A stretch of DNA of 64,000 nt from a bacterium (GTDB lineage: Bacteria; Zixibacteria; MSB-5A5; GN15; FEB-12). The position numbers were made by a program, and so were the translations under genes. Location: the NCBI GenBank assembly GCA_020444475.1, contig JAHLKV010000001.1, positions 806,001 through 870,000 of the forward strand. Reading direction: 5' to 3'. The notes below the pieces were generated by a model. It was not told the DNA's origin. It did no database searches and was given only the letters and a program-made list of their open reading frames with translations. Positions 40,721 through 49,110 of the stretch are shown here, in pieces; within the stretch, counting starts at the first letter, position 1; the number at the start of each line of letters is the position of its first letter.

Positions 40721-43700
40721 CTACTTGACGAGAATCATCTTGCGATTCGATTCATTTTCACCTGCGACAATCCTGTAGAGGTAAATCCCCGTTGCAACCT
40801 TGCTACCCTGATGGTCGATGCCACGCCATGTTACGGTATGAAGCCCCGCCGGCATGAATCGATCCAGCAGGACACAGACTTCTTGACCCAACGTATTGTA
40901 GACGGTCAAGGTGACATGCGTGGCATCGGGTAGGTAGAAATCGATGTCTGTGGTCGGATTGAACGGGTTCGGGTAGTTCTGGCTGAGGAAGAAATGCTCC
41001 GGCAAGACCGTCTCCTCGTTGAGTCGGTAGGCGACTTCCAAGATGTCCATTGGAATGGTATGTGATGCAAGCATCAGACCGGAATTGACACACTCTGCCA
41101 GATGTGCCGCAATCTCGTATTGACCCCAAGGCAATTGGGAATGAGTATACCACTCCGGAACGGGCGGCAACATCGAGTCAGGCTGCGAGATGAGCATGTT
41201 TGCGTATGTGATTACGTCGCTCACCGGGTGCCCATCTTCGGTGCAGACCGTGTTCTGATCCAGTTTTCCGGAAACAACGTTCAAGAGGAGCGCCACCAGT
41301 TGCTTTCGAGCGGTTCGTTGCAGTATCGGCTCATTTACGGTTACGGCACCGGTTGCCAGAACCAGACCAAGCGTGTTCAGGCTGTCTTCAGCGTCGGCAG
41401 GTCCTTCTACCATATACGCCTTGACCGGATTCATCAGATGGTTGTTGAAGTGATTGCTGATAAGTCCTGCCAGATCAGAAAGCTGGTCAGGTGTATAGTC
41501 TCGTGGAGCACCCAGAACAGCCGCGTTTACCTGACCTGCCCAATAGCCGAGTGTTCGTTGGGATGGAACGTTGTTCAGTGCCGTCACGGTGAAGTTGGCG
41601 GTGGTCGGTTCACGACCGATCGTTCGGACCATGGACTCTTCATCGGTGCGATATCCCAGGGGAGTTGTCATTACCACCGAGTATGTCCCGAATGGAATCC
41701 CGGAGACGTAGTATAGACCCTCACGCTCGGTCGTCCCCGATACGCGGAGTCTGCCCAATGTGTCATACAGGTCGATTCTGACACCGTTGACGCCCTGGCC
41801 ATTATTGGCGAGAATTGACCCCTCGAGAACGCCCTTGCCTGCTGAAGCACGGACCTGGATGGCCCGACTCTGCCGAGTGCTCTCGACAGTAATCAAGCCC
41901 TCGAAAGTACCGACCGACTCTGCGTCAAACTCATCCGCTCCAGGTATCGACAGTGTACCTGTGATTAGCACAGAATCACCGGCCTGTACCGCATCAACGT
42001 GAGAGGGCGAGAAGGCGAACCAATGGCGAGACAGGATGTTGCCCTCCTCATCCTGGAGATCTGAGGATACGAATACGTCGATATTGTTGAGGTTGGCCGC
42101 CCCCCCTGTTTCCTTGACGAAGAAACTGAACTCATAGACCGTGTCGTTCACAAGTGGCGTAAACTCTACGAGATCAGGTAGGAGCCACATTTGCGGGAAG
42201 ATCTCAAGCGGCGAAACGTATACCGAGAGTCCACCTATTGCGTTCACCGATGCATTGGTGCCCAGCACCTGATAAGGCAAGATCTGCCCCTCAAATTCCT
42301 CTTCGTCAACCGGATCGGGGTTATCTCCCTGATAGACTTCGAAACGGAGTGTGTAGAGAGCAGACTCGTTTTGATTGTTGTGGATCTCTCCTGAGAAGGT
42401 CGAAGCGCGCTCCAGTGGCACATCGAACTCCATAATCTCTCCGGTACTAATCCACTGGGAACCTGGGATGGTGGTTATCCAGTTGCCATTCTCATCCGGT
42501 CCCGCATAGTTACCATCCATATCGAAGATCGATATGTACAGACCCTGAATCTCACTCGGCATTGTCGAAGCGCTGGCCTGGGAGTAACGCGAGGCCGAGT
42601 TGTCTTTTGGCGGTCCGTTGTTCACGAAGTAAACGCGCATGCGGCTGTCGGGGGGAACAGTCCCGACCTGAAGAGACAAGAGCGCTAAGGCAGTTGACAT
42701 TTCGTCGTTTTCCCAAGCTACGTAAGAGTTATGCCAATAGCCTTGAGTGTGCCAGAAATCCAATTGCTGTGTATCGTCCAATCGATCGGTGAGGATCTCG
42801 AACCAATTTTCTCCCGCAAGTCTCGTCTTGCCAGCCAATGCGCAGGCTTTCGCCAGACTGTAAAGGTAGTAGTATCTCTGAGCTCGGTCATAGGCGTTTA
42901 CAATTCCTGTCGCACTGCCGTATTGATTCTCAAGCCACTGAAACGCGGCATCGATGTTTGACTGCGGTCCGCCAGCAATCACTTCGCCCCAGATTCCTGC
43001 GCACGTCATCGTTGCCGAGACACCAGAGTAGTATTGATACTTGTAGCCACCCGAGCTATGACGACAGTAGGTGTGAAGAAGACGTCTCACCCTGTCCCAA
43101 AGCGTAGCATTGTCCACCCCCTTGAGCGCCAGTATTGGCCACTGACTTACCGACAGATCATAGTCATAGCCATTCTGTGGCTCGTAGCGCCATCCACCGT
43201 AGGTTGGGTGCTGTCTATTGACATAGAAATTCTCCGCAGCGGTGATCGCGCTCTCTATCTGCGCCAAATTGCTTGGATTATATTTCGCGGCAGACTTCAG
43301 TGCAGTGAGTGCCATCGCCGTCTTGTAGCCGGACCGGAAGCCGTTATAGTAAATCCCTCCATTGCCCTGCTGATGGTCCAGCAGATACTGAATTCCTCGC
43401 CGGACATCTTCGTCGTCGTCAGGAGAACATCCCGCAGCCAGGAACGCCTGAAGTGCAAGTCCAGTTACCCCGCAGCGGTCGGAATACCCACTTGGTCCGT
43501 TCCAGTAGCCGGATGCGGTCTGCCGCTCACGAAGCCATCGCAATCCACGCTCTACCAAAGGCTGGTTCGTGTATAGTACAGAGCCCTCTTTAACACCGAC
43601 ACCAATGGGTTCATCAGCGAGACCGACATAAATGACTTTCAAGTCGTAGAGCCCCTCCTCAAGAACCCGAGGTGTGATGTTAAGAGTGTAGTGACCAGCG

Positions 43701-44749
43701 GATCCAGAAACTGAGTTAATCTCATCAACGTCTTCGTCATTGACAAGAACAGCGAAATCTGTGGATGATAGTCCAGTCACTGCATCGCCATCCTCGTCAA
43801 ACACGCTCACCTGGATGTCGATGTTCTCTACATCATCCCACCAGTACCAGCGAGGTGTCATTCTCGTGATGACTGGTTCCCCGGTTGCCGGAATCAGTAT
43901 CTCAACCCTTCTCCCGTAACGTTCAGCCATACCCTCAGTGTCTCTGTAGCTGATGTAACTGCGCTGTCCAATGACGGTGAGGTAGTCGGAATAGGGCGCC
44001 AGTGGTTCAATAGTGTTGAGGTCCCCTGAGCCGAAAGCACTTCTGCCGTAATGCATCAGGGATTGAAAGTCGTACCCCGAAAGGTTTACCGTAGCTGATA
44101 TCAGTCCAAAGTTTGTGTTCTGGCAGCTTTCGTCACAGTCTGAGTCGTCTATGTTGTCAAAGAGAATCGTGATGTAGTTGTCACGGTCAGATCGTTGATG
44201 CTCATGGGACAATCCCAATGCGTGTCCGATTTCATGGGCTATTATCCCTACTCGATTCCAGTTAAAGATCTCTAGTTCCTGCAAGCCACCTATCATGCCG
44301 ACATAGGACCAATTGCCATCACCACTGTGTACTTCGATGTAATTCGATTGGTCACCGGGGCTGACCTCTATAAACTCGAGTTGTGCAGTACACTCCCACC
44401 ATGTTGTAGCCTCTCTGAATGCACTTTGATCTTGAGCGTCAACGGCGCCGTCGCCCGTGGTGACGAAGGTGTAATAGACCTTGCCATCAGTCCAAGATGT
44501 TCCAGTAAATGCTGATTTACCAGGTTCTTCTGGACACCAGAACTGGTAAAGATCTTGTGATCTGAAAGCCATGTCTCCTATGAAGACGGTCTCTGTACCT
44601 GGACCAAGTTCATTCAACAGATTGTTAATGATGGAGCGATTGGTTTCTATGATCTCTGACCAGTCTGGAGTCTCTTCATCAGCCAAGATTGATCCGAAAA
44701 CTGAGCAAAACAAGCTCAGAATCATGAGAATCTGCGTCACGCGCTTCAT
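40721..44749 (-). CDS. Secreted astacin-family metalloprotease with alpha/alpha-toroid and type IX-like sorting domain
   Basis: A 1342-aa exported protein. After a signal peptide (MKRVTQILMILSLFCSVFGSILA) and a propeptide of about 50 residues comes an M12A catalytic domain. It has the full astacin signature HEIGHALGLSHEHQRSDRD with three zinc-binding His, the catalytic Glu and the Met-turn SLMHYG. Next are an Ig-like segment and about 300 residues with prenyltransferase/squalene-cyclase-type repeats (GLRWLRERQTASGYWNG, GIQYLLDHQQGNGGIYYNG). Further beta domains follow, including a carboxypeptidase-regulatory-like one (GVNGVRIDLYDTLGRLRVSGTTEREGLYYVSGIPFG). The C-terminus is a sorting domain (FLSQNYPNPFNPTTDIDF ... 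MILVK). ATG at 44749 has GGAGG upstream and is 16 bp after the preceding toroid gene. Likely a surface or secreted protease. Confidence 0.9.
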   Translation of the reverse strand: MKRVTQILMILSLFCSVFGSILADEETPDWSEIIETNRSIINNLLNELGPGTETVFIGDMAFRSQDLYQFWCPEEPGKSAFTGTSWTDGKVYYTFVTTGDGAVDAQDQSAFREATTWWECTAQLEFIEVSPGDQSNYIEVHSGDGNWSYVGMIGGLQELEIFNWNRVGIIAHEIGHALGLSHEHQRSDRDNYITILFDNIDDSDCDESCQNTNFGLISATVNLSGYDFQSLMHYGRSAFGSGDLNTIEPLAPYSDYLTVIGQRSYISYRDTEGMAERYGRRVEILIPATGEPVITRMTPRWYWWDDVENIDIQVSVFDEDGDAVTGLSSTDFAVLVNDEDVDEINSVSGSAGHYTLNITPRVLEEGLYDLKVIYVGLADEPIGVGVKEGSVLYTNQPLVERGLRWLRERQTASGYWNGPSGYSDRCGVTGLALQAFLAAGCSPDDDEDVRRGIQYLLDHQQGNGGIYYNGFRSGYKTAMALTALKSAAKYNPSNLAQIESAITAAENFYVNRQHPTYGGWRYEPQNGYDYDLSVSQWPILALKGVDNATLWDRVRRLLHTYCRHSSGGYKYQYYSGVSATMTCAGIWGEVIAGGPQSNIDAAFQWLENQYGSATGIVNAYDRAQRYYYLYSLAKACALAGKTRLAGENWFEILTDRLDDTQQLDFWHTQGYWHNSYVAWENDEMSTALALLSLQVGTVPPDSRMRVYFVNNGPPKDNSASRYSQASASTMPSEIQGLYISIFDMDGNYAGPDENGNWITTIPGSQWISTGEIMEFDVPLERASTFSGEIHNNQNESALYTLRFEVYQGDNPDPVDEEEFEGQILPYQVLGTNASVNAIGGLSVYVSPLEIFPQMWLLPDLVEFTPLVNDTVYEFSFFVKETGGAANLNNIDVFVSSDLQDEEGNILSRHWFAFSPSHVDAVQAGDSVLITGTLSIPGADEFDAESVGTFEGLITVESTRQSRAIQVRASAGKGVLEGSILANNGQGVNGVRIDLYDTLGRLRVSGTTEREGLYYVSGIPFGTYSVVMTTPLGYRTDEESMVRTIGREPTTANFTVTALNNVPSQRTLGYWAGQVNAAVLGAPRDYTPDQLSDLAGLISNHFNNHLMNPVKAYMVEGPADAEDSLNTLGLVLATGAVTVNEPILQRTARKQLVALLLNVVSGKLDQNTVCTEDGHPVSDVITYANMLISQPDSMLPPVPEWYTHSQLPWGQYEIAAHLAECVNSGLMLASHTIPMDILEVAYRLNEETVLPEHFFLSQNYPNPFNPTTDIDFYLPDATHVTLTVYNTLGQEVCVLLDRFMPAGLHTVTWRGIDHQGSKVATGIYLYRIVAGENESNRKMILVK

Positions 44750-44765
44750 ACCCTGTCCTCCAGTA

Positions 44766-45959
44766 TTACTCCCTCGCACTTGTTTCTGCCACAATCTCTT
44801 CCAACGCCATCAGACAGTAGGCTGTGACCAGGTCGGGGTTGTTTTCCCACCACCGGCCGTTCTCGTTGACCCAACTGCCGTCGGCCTTCTGTATTTCAAT
44901 GAGTTTACTTGCCAAATCCTCACGCCAATTGTGAGCCGTTTCGGCAGTGTCGATTACATAATCCGTGCCATAGATCGTGAGCGCCTTAGCCATCGTGTGA
45001 TAGTAATAGAAAAGCCCCTGCTCACCGAGCTCCGGGTTGTGATCGACCGTATAGTTCGCCCGTATCCAACCGTAGGCGGCCTGTACCCTCTCGTCGTCCG
45101 GAGTGAGTCCTGCGTGAATCAGGCTCTTCATGCCGGCATAAGTCATCCCGCCGTACGACGTAGTGCCCCCGGCCTTCGAAACGCCGGGATAGTATACAAA
45201 GCCACCGTCGTCTCCTGCCCACTCATAATCATTGTATTTCTTGTAGTTCTGGCATCTCTGGAGAAAAATGATCGCCTTTTCCCAGAACAACTCCTTATTC
45301 GTGGTTTCGACGACTTCCGATACCACGTCTCCACGGTACTCCACACGGGCGCCAAACTCGGACGAAGGCTTGTATTCCTCCGACGCTCGAAGGGCCTCCA
45401 GTGCAAACTGCATATTGGAGATATCCGATCGCTCATCACGATTGTAGCCGATCCCGCCATACGTACTGCTGTCGCGAGCAATGCTCTCATCCTCATCCGC
45501 TTGCAGAGATAGCAAGTAGTCGCGAGCGTTAATAATGATCTCGGCAAATCGAGGATCGTCGGCTTCGACAAGGGCCATCAAGCAAACCGCCGTGTTGTAC
45601 GATCGCAGTTGGGGTTCGAACTCCGGGTAGATACCTCCGTTGTCGTGGACGTTTCCCATGACATAGCCCAAGGCACGGTCGATCGCCAGACCGTACTTCT
45701 GCTGCGTGTCAACATCTGAGCGTAAGAACGCTGTGAGCACCAGCCCGGTCACCCCGGGATAGTTGCTCCACGAACCGTCCTCCTTCTGCGTGCCGGCGAG
45801 GAACGATAACCCGTTTGATATGCTGTGTTGGATCTCTTTCTGAAGTGAGAGATCGACAAGAAGTCTACCTTGCTTGGCGGAGGTGCTGTCTGCAACGACT
45901 CTATTGACGGGCAGAAGGAGTAGTAGTAAAAAAGAAACGAGGCGGTAGCTATTTATCAT
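44766..45959 (-). CDS. Secreted prenyltransferase/squalene-cyclase-like repeat protein
   Basis: A 397-aa exported protein with a signal peptide (MINSYRLVSFLLLLLLPVNRVVA). The rest is an alpha/alpha toroid of terpenoid-cyclase type: repeats such as GLSFLAGTQKEDGSWSNYPGVTGLVLTAFL, ALGYVMGNVHDNGGIYPE and LIEIQKADGSWVNENGRWWENNPDLVTAYCLMAL. The DxDD motif of true cyclases is not seen, so a binding or structural role is more likely. The same toroid occurs inside the astacin protein 16 bp downstream. The start overlaps the YdjY-like gene by 11 bp. The three genes form one operon whose products probably work together at the cell surface (inference). Confidence 0.85.
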   Translation of the reverse strand: MINSYRLVSFLLLLLLPVNRVVADSTSAKQGRLLVDLSLQKEIQHSISNGLSFLAGTQKEDGSWSNYPGVTGLVLTAFLRSDVDTQQKYGLAIDRALGYVMGNVHDNGGIYPEFEPQLRSYNTAVCLMALVEADDPRFAEIIINARDYLLSLQADEDESIARDSSTYGGIGYNRDERSDISNMQFALEALRASEEYKPSSEFGARVEYRGDVVSEVVETTNKELFWEKAIIFLQRCQNYKKYNDYEWAGDDGGFVYYPGVSKAGGTTSYGGMTYAGMKSLIHAGLTPDDERVQAAYGWIRANYTVDHNPELGEQGLFYYYHTMAKALTIYGTDYVIDTAETAHNWREDLASKLIEIQKADGSWVNENGRWWENNPDLVTAYCLMALEEIVAETSARE

Positions 45960-46647
45960 CTTTGTGGTCCTTCTTGGATGCGGTTATGATCATGAGAACT
46001 GGCGTGTCGGGTTCCGGCAGAATCGCTTCATTTGCGCCATACACTTCGTCATCAACTCGCCCTTCAAGGGGGTTGTTCAGGATGGCTTCCGGGTCACTGT
46101 ACGTTGCAATCAGTGATCCACTCACATCAGCAGCGATACCGTCTTGCACGACGAACGATCCGGTGAACACCCAGTCAGTCTCACTCATCGTCAGTCCGCC
46201 GGTATAGTCCGAGACGAGATCTGATGCCGCGTGACGGACAGTATCGCCACCGCTGACCCACTCGACATGGATGGATACGAGATCCCCTGCGGGTACATTT
46301 GTATCCCCCTGAAAGGCGATATTTCCACCCGGTTCCACACCAAGGAGAAGGAGAGCAAGCTGGAGGTGCAGGGGCCGCATATCGAGTGTGAGAACCGATT
46401 CGTGGGTTTTCCCATAAGGAGTTGTAGCAAGATATTCGACAAGTCCGCGAGACATGTTCACCTTCCCAGGCACCCTGATTTCACCGGATTCACTGTTTAC
46501 TGTGACATTCCCGAGTGCATACAGGTTCGGTCCAATAGCCTGGAACGCCGTATAGATATCTCCCTCTGCTCGGATTGTGTCGGAAGACTGAAGACATGGA
46601 GCAATTGATACTACACAGAAGAGCACCGTGCTAGCGATCGCAACCAT
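45949..46647 (-). CDS. Exported YdjY-like domain protein
   Basis: A 232-aa protein. The segment NSESGEIRVPGKVNMSRGLVEYLATTPYGKTHESVLTLDMRPLHLQLALLLLG fits the YdjY domain, a family of unknown function found in exported proteins. The N-terminus (MVAIASTVLFCVVSIAPCLQ) looks like a signal peptide. The start is uncertain: ATG at 46647 has no clear ribosome site. A TTG about 15-20 bases upstream is preceded by AAAGGGGG and could be the true start. The frame is open to 46791 but would overlap the region in front of the divergent receptor gene. First gene of the toroid-astacin operon. Confidence 0.72.
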   Translation of the reverse strand: MVAIASTVLFCVVSIAPCLQSSDTIRAEGDIYTAFQAIGPNLYALGNVTVNSESGEIRVPGKVNMSRGLVEYLATTPYGKTHESVLTLDMRPLHLQLALLLLGVEPGGNIAFQGDTNVPAGDLVSIHVEWVSGGDTVRHAASDLVSDYTGGLTMSETDWVFTGSFVVQDGIAADVSGSLIATYSDPEAILNNPLEGRVDDEVYGANEAILPEPDTPVLMIITASKKDHKDDK

Positions 46648-46961
46648 CCGATGTGATGGCAACAACAACAGATCCCCCTTTACCCGGTGGTGCGCGTCCC
46701 ACACCAGGTGTAGTAACTGACAGAGATGTCGTTCTAAGATGCGATGTCGTAGATTTACGAGTAGAGCAGGAGTCGAAGGAGTCCGTTGCATGACCCCCCA
46801 TGCTACCCCGTCCCAACCTCCTCGAATCTACGGATTCACTCGTATCTGTGTCAAGTGAAAATAGTGCAGTCGCTCCACAAATGCGCCTGTACGGGATCAA
46901 TCCACTTGACTTTATTGGTCTTCTTTGCGATAAATATCAGACAAGACTACGGGGGTGTATA
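46648..46961. other. Divergent promoter region, YdjY operon and TonB receptor
   Basis: About 310 bp between the two divergent start codons. Both frames are open into it but without good starts. It should hold promoters in both directions; AT-rich TTTGCGATAAATATCAG lies at 46923-46939, near the receptor gene. Confidence 0.35.
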
Positions 46962-49088
46962 GTGTCTTCTACTCTCTTTGCGTCTGCAGCCGATCCTCAG
47001 AAACTGGCCAGATCGCTAATAGGCTGGCATGTTGTTGCATGTCTGCTCCTGGTTGGTCTACCGAACTTCTCTCGTGCGGAATCTGAATCCGATTCATTGA
47101 CTCATGAAGAGCGAATTGTACTACCGGACTACGAACTCCCCGACACGGTAGTCGTAAGCGCCACCCGGAGCCCACAGGCGCTTGTCGCCATTCCGTCCTC
47201 CATTGAGATTCGAAGTATTCAAACAGAGGACTATCAGTCCACATGGTCCATCGCAAACATGCTGGACGATATTGGGGGCATACGTACCATCCCCGCGGGA
47301 AACCTCTGGGGTCACCGGGACGTCGACGTCAGGGGCTTCTATGGAGGCGGGCAGTCGGAGTATCTGCTGGTAATGTACGAAGGCATTCCCTTGAACGATT
47401 TCTCGACCGGTCTGGCTGCATGGGAGTTGTCAGGTGCCATACAGCCAGACCGAGTTGAAGTCATCAAGGGTCCGGTTTCCGCCGCCTACGGGGACTTCGG
47501 AGTGGGCGGACTAATCGCATTGTCGTCAAACCGGGACCTGCAAACCCGCTTCTTACGAGTGACTTCTATGGTGGGGTCAGACAATGCCAATGCCTACCGA
47601 GTCAAGGGGAGTACTCAATTCGGCAGGCAGTCCATATCTCTTGCGGCAGGCTTCGGACGAAACAATGGCTGGCGCAGTCATTCTACATTTGAGTCGTTCG
47701 GTCTCGGACTCACTCTCAGGACTGATCGTGACTGGGGCTACCTGGCGGGGATCGCCATGCTTAACCGAGTGATAGAGGAAGTGCCGGGCGCCTTGACTCC
47801 GGAGATCCTCGGGACGGAATACTCATCTGAAGGATTCGACCTCTTCGGAAGACCAGTTCAAGATTCCCGCGATCAATCCGATCTCTTGTTGGCCATCACC
47901 GGCTTGCACCGGCTATCCCCCACTTCCGACTTTGGTTGGAGTGGCTTCGCCAAGTTCGGTAAACAAGAAAACGTGCTGACTCTCACATCACGGTTGCGAC
48001 AAGACCCGGAATTGTCGGCCGTAGGCTTGCGGGGTTATCTCCAAAAACATCTGCATCTTATAAACAGGCCGGTAACGACACTCTTTGGAACAGAGTTCGA
48101 CTTCGGTCGCCTCTCGACTCGGTACTGGGACATGGAGGAACCTGGGACGACTCTTGTAGAGTCCGGTGAGGGCGATAAATCATCGGCCGCCATATTTGTG
48201 GAAACACGCTGGTCCACGTCATCCCGCATCACGCTAATCATCTCCACCAGGTTAGACTACACCAAGAGTGATTTCGCGTATGATCAGAGCGCGACACATG
48301 CCTTGGCGTCCTCTGTTGACCAAGAATCAACTCAAGCCACCTATAGAGTGGCCCTAAACTCGACTTTCTCTCGAAAGTCATCAGGGTTTGTTTCGTATGC
48401 TTCGTCTTTCAAATCGCCGACACTGAACCACCTATACAGCTCACCCCCATTCTTTGCGCAGACGCCGTATTTCACTGGCTATCTCTCCTTGTCTAATCCG
48501 AGTCTTCAGGCCATGAGGGGGCACCATTGGGAGGTCGGCTGTCGATGGTCAGATGCACTGGGGCACGCCTTCCAGGTAACTGCCTTCCTATACAACCTCA
48601 GAAATGAGATAGACTTTGATCTGGCGACCATGCACTACGAGAACATCGGGGAGTCACGTCACTTTGGAGTTGATATCGCTGGAAAGGCGAGGGTCGTGCC
48701 AGCGCTGGAACTTTCATCATCCCTTAGTCTGGTCTCTGCTCGCATTAGGAGCGGAGACCAAGAAGGCAATCTGATCAATGGGGTACCGGAACTTTCGTTC
48801 AGCTCCTCAATGAGGTTGACCCCCCTTCGGGGCAGCTTCTTTGAAGTAACTGTTAGAGGCTGTGGCGCACAATGGCTCGACCAGGCCAATACCGCCCGAA
48901 TCGCCGGATTCGCCATCGCTGCCATTCGAACTGGCATTGAAATCGGCTCGTTGCGGGTCGTCGGATCGGTAGAGAATCTATTGAACCGAAGAGTCCCTGT
49001 CTCGGGGTACTTGGGTCTGATGGATGAAGAGCGCCTTTACCCAGCTCCCCCACGCTCTTTCCTAATCTCGGTAGCCGCAGAGTTGTGA
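46962..49088 (+). CDS. TonB-dependent outer-membrane receptor (1)
   Basis: A 708-aa receptor. The chosen GTG at 46962 has GGGGG seven bases upstream and opens a normal signal peptide (HVVACLLLVGLPNFSRA). The frame is open from 46800, but that would add an unusual 54-residue leader. A TonB-box-like DTVVVSATRSP precedes the plug domain (SSIEIRSIQTEDY, IPAGNLWGHRDVDVRGFYGG, RVEVIKGPVSAAYGDFGVGGLI). A long beta-barrel follows with the usual terminal region ending in LISVAAEL. Substrates of such receptors include iron complexes, vitamin B12, metals, peptides and sugars; none is evident here. It is convergent with a second receptor and divergent from the toroid-astacin operon. Confidence 0.88.
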   Translation: MSSTLFASAADPQKLARSLIGWHVVACLLLVGLPNFSRAESESDSLTHEERIVLPDYELPDTVVVSATRSPQALVAIPSSIEIRSIQTEDYQSTWSIANMLDDIGGIRTIPAGNLWGHRDVDVRGFYGGGQSEYLLVMYEGIPLNDFSTGLAAWELSGAIQPDRVEVIKGPVSAAYGDFGVGGLIALSSNRDLQTRFLRVTSMVGSDNANAYRVKGSTQFGRQSISLAAGFGRNNGWRSHSTFESFGLGLTLRTDRDWGYLAGIAMLNRVIEEVPGALTPEILGTEYSSEGFDLFGRPVQDSRDQSDLLLAITGLHRLSPTSDFGWSGFAKFGKQENVLTLTSRLRQDPELSAVGLRGYLQKHLHLINRPVTTLFGTEFDFGRLSTRYWDMEEPGTTLVESGEGDKSSAAIFVETRWSTSSRITLIISTRLDYTKSDFAYDQSATHALASSVDQESTQATYRVALNSTFSRKSSGFVSYASSFKSPTLNHLYSSPPFFAQTPYFTGYLSLSNPSLQAMRGHHWEVGCRWSDALGHAFQVTAFLYNLRNEIDFDLATMHYENIGESRHFGVDIAGKARVVPALELSSSLSLVSARIRSGDQEGNLINGVPELSFSSSMRLTPLRGSFFEVTVRGCGAQWLDQANTARIAGFAIAAIRTGIEIGSLRVVGSVENLLNRRVPVSGYLGLMDEERLYPAPPRSFLISVAAEL

Positions 49089-49095
49089 TCGCTCG

Positions 49096-49110
49096 GCCCC
49101 GTAACGGGGC
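49096..49110. terminator. Short hairpin between the convergent receptor genes
   Basis: GCCCCG-TAA-CGGGGC (49096-49110) lies between the stops of two convergent genes and touches the stop of the second. No T-run is present on either side, so this is a weak call. Confidence 0.4.
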